Origin: Pararhodobacter sp.
GTDB lineage: Bacteria > Pseudomonadota > Alphaproteobacteria > Rhodobacterales > Rhodobacteraceae
Length of the DNA stretch: 55,315 nucleotides
Reading direction: 5' to 3'
NCBI GenBank assembly: GCA_020832665.1
Contig: JAFIEG010000023.1
Span: 1-55,315, forward strand
Of this stretch, positions 17,960-26,445 are shown one piece after another. Below the pieces are notes generated by a model. That model was not told the DNA's origin and ran no database searches. It saw nothing but the letters and a program-made list of their open reading frames with translations. The number at the start of each line of letters is the position of its first letter. Positions within the stretch are counted from its first letter, which is position 1. Both the position numbers and the translations under genes were made by a program.

Positions 17960-19843
17960 ATGAATGCGCCGCGCCCCAATATAAGCCCCGATTCGCGCCC
18001 GACGATCCGCCAACTGGATGAGGCGGCGGCGAATCGCATTGCCGCCGGCGAGGTGGTCGAGCGCCCGGCCTCGGCGGTCAAGGAACTGGTGGAAAACGCG
18101 CTCGATGCCGGCGCGCGGCGTATCGAGGTGGCCTACGCGCAGGGCGGCAAGGCGCTCATTCGCGTGGTCGATGACGGCCACGGCATGCTGCCCGAAGAGC
18201 TGCCGCTGGCGCTGGCGCGCCATGCCACATCGAAGATCGATGGCAGCGATCTGCTGAACATCCACAGCTTCGGCTTTCGCGGCGAGGCGCTGCCAAGCCT
18301 GGGCGCGGTGGGCCGGCTGAGCATCGAATCGCGCGCCGAGGGGCATGAGGGCGCGCAGATCGCCGTCGAGGGCGGGCGCATGGGGCCGGTGCGCCCGGCG
18401 GCGCTGAACCGAGGCACGCGCGTGGCGCTGCGCGATCTCTTCCACGCCACGCCGGCGCGGTTGAAGTTCATGCGCTCTGACCGAGCCGAGGCGCAGGCCA
18501 TCGCCGATGTGCTGCGCCGGCTGGCGATGGCGGCGCCGCATGTGGGCTTCACCCTGGCCGATGTTGGCGGCGCCACGCCGCGCCAGATCCTGCGGCTGGA
18601 GGCCGAGCAGGGCGAGTTGTTCGCCGCGCTCGAGGCCCGCCTCGCCCGGCTGCTGGGCCGCGATTTCGCCGCCAGCGCAATTCGCATCGAGGCCGAGCGC
18701 GAGGGCGTGCGCCTGAGCGGGCAGGCGGCGCTGCCGACCTATTCGCGCGGCGCGGCGGTCGAGCAGTTCCTGTTCGTCAATGGCCGCCCGGTGCGCGACA
18801 AGCTGCTTCTGGGCGCGATGCGCGCCGCCTACGGCGATCTCTTGCCGCGCGACCGCCACCCGGCGGCGGTGCTGTTCATCGACTGCGCGCCGGTGGCGGT
18901 GGATGTCAATGTCCACCCGGCCAAAGCCGAGGTGCGCTTTCGCGACCCGGGTTCGGTGCGCGGGCTGGTGGTCTCGGCGCTGCGCCACGCGCTGGCCGAA
19001 GAAGGCCATCGCAGCGCGCCGGGCCTGAGCCAGGCGGCGCTGGGCGCCTTTCGCCCCGAAGGCGCGGCGCGGCCAGCCGGCGGCGGCTGGGGCCGGCCCA
19101 TGCACCCCTCGACCGGGGCATTGGCGGCGGCGCACGCTGCGCAGGCGCCGGCATGGCCCGACGAGCACGCCAATGGCCAAGCCGCCGGGCTGGCCGAGGC
19201 GCCGGCAGGCTTTGCAGGCACCGGGCTCTCGGCGCGCATCGATCCCGATGCCGGGCCGGTCGAGGCCCCGCTGGGCGCGGCGCGGGCGCAACTCCACGGA
19301 AATTACATCATCGCCCAGACCAGCGACGGCATGGTGATCGTCGATCAGCACGCCGCGCATGAGCGGTTGGTCTATGAGCGGCTCAAGGCCCAGCGCGCGC
19401 AAAACGGCGTGGCGGCGCAGGCGCTCTTGATTCCCGAGATCGTGTCGCTGAAACCGGGCGAGGCGGCAATGCTGGCCGAAAAGGCCGAGACGTTGTCGGG
19501 GCTGGGGCTGGTGATCGAGCCCTTCGGCGGCGAGGCGGTGGCGGTGCGCGCCACCCCGGCGGCGCTGGGCATAGTGGATGCCGCCGCGCTTGTGCGCGAC
19601 ATTACCGACGAACTGGCCGATCAGGGCGCCAGTCGCACGCTGGAGGCGCGCATCGATGCCGTGCTCAGCCGCATGGCCTGCCACGGCTCGGTGCGCTCGG
19701 GCCGGCGGATGAGCGCCGAGGAGATGAACGCGCTTCTGCGCGAGATGGAGGCAACGCCGCATTCGGGCCAGTGCAACCACGGCCGGCCGACCTGGGTGGC
19801 GCTGAGCCTGGCCGATATCGAGCGGCTGTTCGCGCGGCGCTGA
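17960..19843 (+). CDS. mutL: DNA mismatch repair protein MutL
   Basis: 627 aa. The N-terminal GHKL ATPase is complete: [49 protein letters not shown] and [10 protein letters not shown]. The C-terminal dimerisation domain contains [13 protein letters not shown], matching the DQHA(X)2E(X)4E metal-dependent nicking motif, plus [11 protein letters not shown] and QCNHGRPTW. It is therefore an endonuclease-type MutL that works without MutH, as usual outside the enteric bacteria. Start ATG at 17960 gives MNAPRPN. A GTG at 17936 is also possible; neither has a good ribosome-binding site. Convergent with polA. Confidence 0.97.
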   Translation: MNAPRPNISPDSRPTIRQLDEAAANRIAAGEVVERPASAVKELVENALDAGARRIEVAYAQGGKALIRVVDDGHGMLPEELPLALARHATSKIDGSDLLNIHSFGFRGEALPSLGAVGRLSIESRAEGHEGAQIAVEGGRMGPVRPAALNRGTRVALRDLFHATPARLKFMRSDRAEAQAIADVLRRLAMAAPHVGFTLADVGGATPRQILRLEAEQGELFAALEARLARLLGRDFAASAIRIEAEREGVRLSGQAALPTYSRGAAVEQFLFVNGRPVRDKLLLGAMRAAYGDLLPRDRHPAAVLFIDCAPVAVDVNVHPAKAEVRFRDPGSVRGLVVSALRHALAEEGHRSAPGLSQAALGAFRPEGAARPAGGGWGRPMHPSTGALAAAHAAQAPAWPDEHANGQAAGLAEAPAGFAGTGLSARIDPDAGPVEAPLGAARAQLHGNYIIAQTSDGMVIVDQHAAHERLVYERLKAQRAQNGVAAQALLIPEIVSLKPGEAAMLAEKAETLSGLGLVIEPFGGEAVAVRATPAALGIVDAAALVRDITDELADQGASRTLEARIDAVLSRMACHGSVRSGRRMSAEEMNALLREMEATPHSGQCNHGRPTWVALSLADIERLFARR

Positions 19844-19932
19844 AAGGGGTGTGCGGGTGAAGGCGGGGTGAACTCAGCCCTGCGAGCGAGCCTGAACAGT
19901 TGCCTGCAAACGCCGCCCAGGCGCATCCCGCC

Positions 19933-22755
19933 TCAATGCGCCTCGGCCCAGTTCGCCCCCTGCCCGGCATCGACAACCAGTGGCACAGCCAGTTCCAGCG
20001 CCGGGGCCGCCGCGCCCTCCATCACCGCGCGCACGCGGGCGATGGTCTCCTCGGCCGCGCCTTCCTCGACCTCGAAGACCAACTCGTCATGCACCTGCAT
20101 CAGCATCCTTGCCGGCAGCCCATCGATGGCCGCCGGAATGCGCACCATCGCCCGGCGGATGATATCGGCCGCCGTGCCCTGGATCGGCGCGTTGATTGCG
20201 CCGCGGCGGGCAAACCCGGCCCCCGGCCCCTTGGCGACAATTTCGGGCGTGTGGATCTTGCGCCCGAACAGCGTGGTGACGAAGCGGTGTTCCCTGGCAA
20301 ATTCGATGGTGCGGTTCATATAGGCGCGGATGCCGGGGAAGCGCTCGAAATAGGTGTCGATGAAGGCCTGCGCCTGCGCGCGCGGGATGCGCAAATTGCG
20401 CGCAAGGCCAAAGCCGGAAATACCGTAGATCACCCCGAAATTGATCGCCTTAGCCTGTCGGCGCACTTCGGGCGTCATCTCGTCGAGCGGCACGCCGAAC
20501 ATTTCCGAGGCGGTCATGGCGTGAATGTCCAGCCCGTCGGCGAAGGCCTGCTTGAGCGCCGCGATATCGGCGATATGGGCGAGGATGCGCAGCTCTATCT
20601 GGCTGTAATCCAGGCTGACCAGCACATGGCCCTTGTCGGCCACGAAAGCCTCGCGGATGCGCCGCCCCTCTTCGGTGCGGATGGGGATGTTCTGCAAGTT
20701 CGGATCGGTCGAGGCCAGCCGGCCGGTATTGGCGCCGGTCTGTACATAGGAGGTGTGCACGCGCCCGGTTTCGGGGTTGATATGGTCTTGCAGCGCGTCG
20801 GTATAGGTGGATTTCAGCTTGGCGAGCTGGCGCCAGTCCAGCACGCGACCGGGCAGTTCGTGCTCGGTGGCGAGATCTTCCAGCACATCGGCGCCGGTGC
20901 CATAGGCGCCGGTCTTGCCGCGCTTGCCGCCTTCGAGCGACATCTTGTCGAACAGTATCTCGCCCAGCTGCTTGGGCGAGCCGACATTGAAGCGCTCGCC
21001 GGCAAGCTGGTGAATCTCGTCTTCCAGCGCCGCCATTTTCTGGGCGAAGGCGTTCGACATGCGCGACAGTGTGTCGCGATCGACCAGAACGCCGGTGCGC
21101 TCCATCTTCGCAAGCACCGGCACCAGCGGGCGCTCCAGCACTTCATAGACGGTGGTCACCTGCGCGCGGTGCAGCCGCGGGCGCAGGGTTTGCCACAGAC
21201 GCAGGGTGATGTCGGCATCCTCGGCGGCGTAGCGCGCGGCCTCATCGATGGGCACCAGATCGAAGGTGCGCGCCGATTTGCCCGAACCGATCAGCTCCTT
21301 GATGGGGATCGGCTTGTGGCCCAGATACTGCTCTGACAGCACATCCATGCCATGCCCGTGCAGCCCGGCATGCAGCGCGTAGGACATCAGCATGGTGTCG
21401 TCGAAAGGCGCCATGTTGATGCCGTGGCGGGCCAGCACCTTGGCATCATATTTCACATTCTGCCCGATCTTGAGGATCGAATCATCCTCGAGCACGGGTT
21501 TCAGCGCGGCGAGAGCTTCTTCCAGCGCGATCTGCCCTTCGGTCAGGGCGCCGTCGCCGAAAAGATCGTCGCCGCCCTTGCGATGGGCAAGCGGGATATA
21601 GGCGGCCTCACCAGGCGCCAGCGCCAGCGAGACGCCGACAAGCTCGGCGCGCATTTCATCCAGCGAGGTGGTTTCGGTGTCTATGGCGAAAAAGCCCTGA
21701 TCGCGGATGCGCGCCAGCCAGGCCTTCAGCGTATCCATGTCGCGGATGCAGGCATAACCGGCATGATCGAAGGGCAGGGTGGCGGGGTCATCCTGCGCAG
21801 CCGGTGCCGCGCCGTTGTCACCTGCGGGTGGGGCCTCGGCGATGACCGGCGGTTCCGCGCCCAGCTTTTCGGCCACGCGGCGCGAAAGGGTACGAAACTC
21901 CATCTGCGCCAGAAAGCCCAGCAGCGCATCGGGCTCGGGTGCGCGGATGGCGAGATCAGCCAGTGTGACATCAAGCGGCGTTTCAGGGTCAAGCGTGACC
22001 AGCTTGCGCGACAGGCGGATCTGCTCGGCGTTTTCCAGCAATGTCTGGCGGCGCTTGGGCTGTTTAATCTCGTCCGCCCGCGCCAGCAGGGTTTCCAGAT
22101 CGCCATATTCGTTGATCAGCAGCGCGGCCGTCTTCACCCCGATGCCGGGCGCGCCGGGGATATTGTCGGTGCTGTCGCCGGCCAGCGCCTGCACATCGAT
22201 CACCCGCTCGGGCCCGACGCCGAATTTTTCGGCCACGCCGGCGGAATCGATCAGCTTGTTCTTCATGGCGTCGAACATCACCACGTTCTCGCCCACCAGC
22301 TGCATCAGGTCCTTGTCCGACGAGATGATGGTCACCTTGCCGCCGGCCTCGACCGCCTGGCGGGTCAGCGTGGCGATGATGTCGTCGGCCTCAAATCCCT
22401 CGGCCTCGATACAAGCAATGTTGAAGGCGCGCGTGGCGTCGCGGGTGAGCGGGAATTGCGGGCGCAGGTCTTCGGGCGGCTCGGGGCGGTTGGCCTTGTA
22501 TTCGGGGTAAAGCGCGTTGCGGAAGGTGGTGGCGGAGTGATCGAAAATCACCGCCGCATGGGTCGCTGCCTCGCCGCCATTGCGCCCGTCGAGATAGCGC
22601 TGCAGCATGTTGCAAAAGCCCGCCACCGCGCCCACCGGCAGCCCGTCGGATTTGCGCGTCAGTGGCGGCAGGGCGTGATAGGCGCGGAAGATGAAGGCCG
22701 AGCCGTCGATCAGATGCAGGTGGTCATCCTTGCCGAAACCGGAATCTGCGGCCAT
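19933..22755 (-). CDS. polA: DNA polymerase I
   Basis: 940 aa with all three domains. The 5'-3' exonuclease (residues 1-300) has LIDGSAFIFRAYHA, EADDIIATL and GDSTDNIPGAPGIG. The 3'-5' exonuclease (about 340-540) retains FFAIDTETTSLD and the later acidic residues, so proofreading should be intact. The polymerase domain has motif A VSLDYSQIELRILAHIA, the O helix RRQAKAINFGVIYGIS and motif C MQVHDELVFEV. GGAGG precedes the ATG. Functions in Okazaki fragment processing and repair. Confidence 0.98.
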   Translation of the reverse strand: MAADSGFGKDDHLHLIDGSAFIFRAYHALPPLTRKSDGLPVGAVAGFCNMLQRYLDGRNGGEAATHAAVIFDHSATTFRNALYPEYKANRPEPPEDLRPQFPLTRDATRAFNIACIEAEGFEADDIIATLTRQAVEAGGKVTIISSDKDLMQLVGENVVMFDAMKNKLIDSAGVAEKFGVGPERVIDVQALAGDSTDNIPGAPGIGVKTAALLINEYGDLETLLARADEIKQPKRRQTLLENAEQIRLSRKLVTLDPETPLDVTLADLAIRAPEPDALLGFLAQMEFRTLSRRVAEKLGAEPPVIAEAPPAGDNGAAPAAQDDPATLPFDHAGYACIRDMDTLKAWLARIRDQGFFAIDTETTSLDEMRAELVGVSLALAPGEAAYIPLAHRKGGDDLFGDGALTEGQIALEEALAALKPVLEDDSILKIGQNVKYDAKVLARHGINMAPFDDTMLMSYALHAGLHGHGMDVLSEQYLGHKPIPIKELIGSGKSARTFDLVPIDEAARYAAEDADITLRLWQTLRPRLHRAQVTTVYEVLERPLVPVLAKMERTGVLVDRDTLSRMSNAFAQKMAALEDEIHQLAGERFNVGSPKQLGEILFDKMSLEGGKRGKTGAYGTGADVLEDLATEHELPGRVLDWRQLAKLKSTYTDALQDHINPETGRVHTSYVQTGANTGRLASTDPNLQNIPIRTEEGRRIREAFVADKGHVLVSLDYSQIELRILAHIADIAALKQAFADGLDIHAMTASEMFGVPLDEMTPEVRRQAKAINFGVIYGISGFGLARNLRIPRAQAQAFIDTYFERFPGIRAYMNRTIEFAREHRFVTTLFGRKIHTPEIVAKGPGAGFARRGAINAPIQGTAADIIRRAMVRIPAAIDGLPARMLMQVHDELVFEVEEGAAEETIARVRAVMEGAAAPALELAVPLVVDAGQGANWAEAH

Positions 22756-22844
22756 CGGGGCCTCCGTTGCTGGGCGTCAATGGGAGCAGGCGGGCGCGAC
22801 CCGTGCAGGCGCACCGGCAGGAGCCGCGCCGCAAGTCAACCGGT

Positions 22845-23057
22845 TTACCCCGAAACCGCTTGCGATGCCTTCGCCGCCTCGCTGCCCTCGAGAATGAAGC
22901 GCTTGTCGCAATAGGGGCAGTCAACCCAGCCGGCATCCTCGGGGATGCTCAGCCAGATGCGCGGATGGCCAAGCGCGCCCTCGCCGCCATCGCAGGCAAT
23001 GCGGCCACGGCTGACAAGGGCGGTCTCGGGGGCGGGGTGGCTGGGCAGTTTGCTCAT
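22845..23057 (-). CDS. Zinc-finger (zf-CHCC) domain protein
   Basis: 70 aa. A single CHCC zinc ribbon: Cys in RIACDGGEG, His in GHPRIWL, and CPYC near the C terminus, with the conserved GHPRVYL-like turn. This is the family that contains the mitochondrial complex I subunit NDUFS6. In alphaproteobacteria such proteins accompany complex I or stand alone, as here. Start at 23057 (MSKLPSHPA) is preferred because the upstream extension is not conserved in type. It lies 90 nt upstream of polA. Confidence 0.78.
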   Translation of the reverse strand: MSKLPSHPAPETALVSRGRIACDGGEGALGHPRIWLSIPEDAGWVDCPYCDKRFILEGSEAAKASQAVSG

Positions 23058-23263
23058 GGGTTGAATTCCGGCTGCTCTGCATGGGGCTGATTTGACGCGC
23101 ATCATAGCCGATGGGTGCGCACACGCAACGCGGTCGGCGCAATTCAGGCTTGCCCATGCAATTGCGGGATTGACCGCGCCACGGATCAGGAACAGTTTTC
23201 ACGCGCGCGAGCACCAGATACCGGCGCAGCGTGGGACAGTGAAACAGTAAAGGGAACGAAAGT

Positions 23264-23536
23264 ATGCGCGACTTCTTCATCAAATCCTTCGAGATGATCA
23301 TCAATGTCGTGGTTATCATCATGGCCATAGTCGTGGTGATCGCCGGGCTGGGCACGATGTTCGGTGCCGGCATGGGTATGGGCGGCGGTGCCGGCTTCCT
23401 CTCGGGGCTGTTCGTGCTGGTCGTGGGGGGTGTCTATGTGCTGTTCTTCGGCGGGCTGATGTATCTGGGGCTGGGTATCTACCAGAACACAAGGCGCACC
23501 GCCGAGGCGATGGAGCGCATGGCGGCCAATCGCTGA
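23264..23536 (+). CDS. Small two-helix membrane protein
   Basis: 90 aa, not recognised. Two hydrophobic segments (residues about 9-33 and 42-72) separated by a Gly/Met-rich turn (GMGMGGGAG), followed by a basic-acidic C-terminal helix ending RRTAEAMERMAANR. The predicted topology is a hairpin with both ends cytoplasmic. AAAGGGAACGAAAGT-ATG gives a plausible ribosome-binding site. Convergent with the DUF805 gene, sharing the hairpin between them. Confidence 0.65.
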   Translation: MRDFFIKSFEMIINVVVIIMAIVVVIAGLGTMFGAGMGMGGGAGFLSGLFVLVVGGVYVLFFGGLMYLGLGIYQNTRRTAEAMERMAANR

Positions 23537-23554
23537 CCGGCAGAGAAAAAAGAA

Positions 23555-23584
23555 CCGGCCCGCATGCATTTGCCTGCGGGCCGG
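23555..23584 (-). terminator. Rho-independent terminator for the DUF805 gene
   Basis: A perfect 10-bp stem CCGGCCCGCA/TGCGGGCCGG with a 10-nt loop. On the minus strand it is followed by a T-rich tract (the A-rich stretch AGAGAAAAAAGA on the plus strand at 23542-23553). It therefore terminates the minus-strand DUF805 transcript, and its stem may also stop the convergent gene. Confidence 0.85.
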
Positions 23585-23624
23585 CACAAACTCCATGGCG
23601 CGCCTTGGGCGCGTTCATGTTCCC

Positions 23625-24104
23625 TTACTGCGGGGGCGGGCCATAGGCGTTGGCCTCGGCATCGCCGCGCAGAAAGCCCAGCTCGACCAGCGCCCAGATG
23701 CCGGCAACCAGCGCGATGAAACCGACAATCCCGGCCAGCGCGCCCGGCACCATCACGTCGCCCGCCTGGCCCATCGGCATGCCGCCCATCTGGCCCATAT
23801 CCATCGGCCGGTAGCCGATATTGAAGGCGCTCATGAACGATGCCAGCAGGCCGGGGCCGAAGAACAGCGCGATGCGCGGCATCGGTGGCTTGCTCCGGTC
23901 TGCCAGCCGCTTGGTGGCCAGCGCGATGGCCGGATAGAGCGCGGCCAGCGACAGAAGGAAGACGAGAAGCCCGCCAAAGAAGCCGGCGCCAAAAATGCCG
24001 AGGATGATGAATTGAAGCACGATCAGGGCAACGATCAGAATGATGGCGCCCAGCCACCACTGGCCGCGGCGAATGCGCCCGTCGAAGGAAAGGAAAAGAT
24101 CCAT
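23625..24104 (-). CDS. DUF805 family membrane protein
   Basis: 159 aa. It begins LFLSFDGRIRRGQWWLGA, the signature start of DUF805 proteins (F.GR..R..WW), followed by hydrophobic segments at about 18-38, 42-60, 80-95 and 125-148. A Met/Gly-rich loop (MDMGQMGGMPMGQ) sits between the last two. Function of the family is unknown. AGGAGG lies upstream of the ATG at 24104. The neighbouring small membrane protein also has a Gly/Met-rich turn, but they are on opposite strands. Confidence 0.82.
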   Translation of the reverse strand: MDLFLSFDGRIRRGQWWLGAIILIVALIVLQFIILGIFGAGFFGGLLVFLLSLAALYPAIALATKRLADRSKPPMPRIALFFGPGLLASFMSAFNIGYRPMDMGQMGGMPMGQAGDVMVPGALAGIVGFIALVAGIWALVELGFLRGDAEANAYGPPPQ

Positions 24105-24248
24105 GGCAATGCCTCCTGGTGGTGTCCGGCTGTCGCGCACTGAACCGGAGCCGGGTTGCTGTCTGATGGCGCCGACGCTAGACGCGGATGAGCGGCTTTG
24201 CAACCGGCCATCAGGCAGCAAGGTTTTTCTGGGCTTGAAGGGGTGGGC

Positions 24249-25184
24249 ATGACGGGTCAGGCAATCAGGATCGAGGGTCTGGGCAAGATCTATCGCAGCT
24301 CGGGCGGGCAACCGGCGAAAACCGCGCTCGACAATATCGACCTTTCCATTCCCGCCGGCTCGGTCTTTGGCCTCTTGGGGCCCAATGGCGCGGGCAAATC
24401 GACGTTGATCAACATCCTGGCCGGGCTGGTGGTCAAGACCTCGGGACGCGTGGAGATCTGGGGTTTCGACCAGGATCGCAACCCGCGCCAGTCGCGCGCT
24501 GCCATCGGGGTGATGCCGCAAGAGCTGAACATCGACCCGTTCTTTTCGCCGCGCGATGCGCTCGAGGTGCAGGCGGGGCTTTACGGCGTGCCGCGCGCGC
24601 GCCGGCGCACCGATCAGATTCTGCGGCTGATCGGGCTGGAGGACAAGGCCGGCGCCTATGCGCGCACCCTGTCAGGAGGCATGCGCCGGCGGCTGTTGCT
24701 GGGCAAGGCGCTGGTGCACTGGCCGCAGGTGCTGGTGCTGGATGAACCCACGGCGGGGGTGGATATCGAGCTGCGCCAGATGCTGTGGCAAAACGTGCGC
24801 GCGCTCAACGAGCAGGGCATGACCATCATCCTGACCACGCATTACCTGGAAGAGGCGCAGCAGATGTGCGACGAGATCGCCATTATCGACCACGGGCGCG
24901 TGGTCGTGCGCGATTCCACCGAGGCGATCCTCGCGCGCATGGAGATCAAGGCGCTGAGCGTGCGCCCGGCCGCGCCGGTGGGGGCTCTGGATCTGCCCGA
25001 TTGGGTCAAGCGCGAGGACCGCGCCGATGGCTCGCTGGTGTTTCACTACCCGCGCAGCCGGGTATCGGCCGGGCAGTTGCTGGCGTCACTGTCGGCGGCG
25101 GGGGTCGAGATTGTCGATCTCTCCACCGCCGAGCCCGATCTGGAAGACGCCTTCCTTGCCATCACCGGCAGCGCGGTGGAGTGA
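24249..25184 (+). CDS. ABC transporter ATP-binding protein
   Basis: 311 aa. Walker A GPNGAGKST (residues 44-52), Q-loop in GVMPQELNID, signature LSGGMRRRL, Walker B VLVLDEPT and H-loop TTHYLEEAQ. It has the C-terminal extension typical of ABC-2 type exporters (CcmA/YhhJ/NodI-like families for drugs, lipids or polysaccharides). An ABC-2 permease normally follows but none is present on either side, so the partner must be elsewhere. Start MTGQAIRIEG fits the family N terminus. Confidence 0.9.
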   Translation: MTGQAIRIEGLGKIYRSSGGQPAKTALDNIDLSIPAGSVFGLLGPNGAGKSTLINILAGLVVKTSGRVEIWGFDQDRNPRQSRAAIGVMPQELNIDPFFSPRDALEVQAGLYGVPRARRRTDQILRLIGLEDKAGAYARTLSGGMRRRLLLGKALVHWPQVLVLDEPTAGVDIELRQMLWQNVRALNEQGMTIILTTHYLEEAQQMCDEIAIIDHGRVVVRDSTEAILARMEIKALSVRPAAPVGALDLPDWVKREDRADGSLVFHYPRSRVSAGQLLASLSAAGVEIVDLSTAEPDLEDAFLAITGSAVE

Positions 25185-25371
25185 CGGCGGGTTGATGCCG
25201 GGCGTTTTGCACGGTTGCATTGGCCCCGGCCACACAGCGCCTGCGTATCGAAAGCAGCGCGTGGGTGCAGCCTTGCCTGCCGCGCCGGGTAACGACGGCC
25301 CGACGATTGCAGCTTGCGCCGCACTCGCCTAACCTTGGGCTTGCCCGCACTGACGGGCGGCAGGGGGTGTC

Positions 25372-26445
25372 ATGCGCGCTTTCATCGAACGCATACTCGA
25401 ACTTGGCGCCAGGCCGGTTGAGGTGCCCGCCGAGGCGCTGCCGCTGCCCACGCTGTGGCTGCTGGGCAAGACCGGGGCCGGCAAATCCTCGCTGGTGCGC
25501 GCGCTGACCGGCGAGGCCGAGGTGGGCCAGGGCTTTGCGCCCTGCACACGCACCGCGCGCGCCTTCGACTATCCGCAAGACCAGCCGGTGCTGCGTTTTC
25601 TCGATACGCGGGGACTGGGCGAGGCGGGCTATGACCCGGCCGAGGATCTGGCCGAGGCCGAGCGCGGCGCGCATGCGGTGCTGCTGGTGATGCGGCTTGA
25701 CGACCCGGTGCAGGGCCCGGTGCTGGCAGCGCTGGGCGAGGCGCGCCGCCACGCGCCCAAGCTGCCGGTGCTGGCGGTGCATACCGGCGCCGATCTGATG
25801 CCCGATGAGGGCGCGCTCACACGCGCGCGCGCCGCCCAGCAAAAGGCCGCCGAGCGCACGGCGGGCACGCCGCTGCCCTCGGTCACGCTGGCGCTGCCCG
25901 AAGGCGGGCGCGGCGAGGCCGGCATCGACGATCTGCGCAACGAGATCGCCGCCATCCTGCCCGATCTGGCGCTTCTCATGCTGCGCGAGGAAACCCGCGA
26001 CAACGAGGCGCGCCGTTTTGCCGAGCTGCGCCCGATGGTGCTGTGGTATGCCGGTGCCGCCGGGGCCAGCGATGCCGCGCCGCTTGTTGGTGCGGTGTCG
26101 GTGCCGGCGCTGCAGGGTGCCATGCTGCACGCACTCGCCGGCCGCCACGGTTACAAATGGACCCCGGCGCGCGCCGCGCTCTTCGCCTCGGCGCTGGGGG
26201 CGGGGGCGGTGGCCCATTACGCCGGCGCGCATGCGTTGCGCCAGGGGGTCAAGATGGTGCCGTTCATCGGCCAGACTCTGGGCGCCGCCGCTGCCGCCGG
26301 CGCCAGCTTCGCGGCTACCTATGCGCTGGGCCGGGTGGCATCGGCCTGGCTCTACCGCGCCGCGCGCGGCGAGGTGGTGGACCGCGAAAGCCTGCGCAAG
26401 CTGCATGAGGCGGCGCTCAGGAGGGCGCGCGATGCGGCTGGCTGA
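25372..26445 (+). CDS. GTPase with DUF697 membrane domain
   Basis: 357 aa. The N-terminal small GTPase fold has G1 GKTGAGKSS (residues 32-40), a switch Thr region at PCTRTAR, G3 DTRG (78-81) and a degenerate G4 (HTGAD). The C-terminal third is a DUF697 region with hydrophobic helices (for example GAGAVAHYAGAHALRQGVKM and GAAAAAGASFAATYALGR), suggesting membrane attachment. DUF697 GTPases of the YcjF/YcjX or Era-like type are linked to stress and envelope functions, but this one has no assigned role. It overlaps the next GTPase gene by 14 nt. Confidence 0.8.
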   Translation: MRAFIERILELGARPVEVPAEALPLPTLWLLGKTGAGKSSLVRALTGEAEVGQGFAPCTRTARAFDYPQDQPVLRFLDTRGLGEAGYDPAEDLAEAERGAHAVLLVMRLDDPVQGPVLAALGEARRHAPKLPVLAVHTGADLMPDEGALTRARAAQQKAAERTAGTPLPSVTLALPEGGRGEAGIDDLRNEIAAILPDLALLMLREETRDNEARRFAELRPMVLWYAGAAGASDAAPLVGAVSVPALQGAMLHALAGRHGYKWTPARAALFASALGAGAVAHYAGAHALRQGVKMVPFIGQTLGAAAAAGASFAATYALGRVASAWLYRAARGEVVDRESLRKLHEAALRRARDAAG

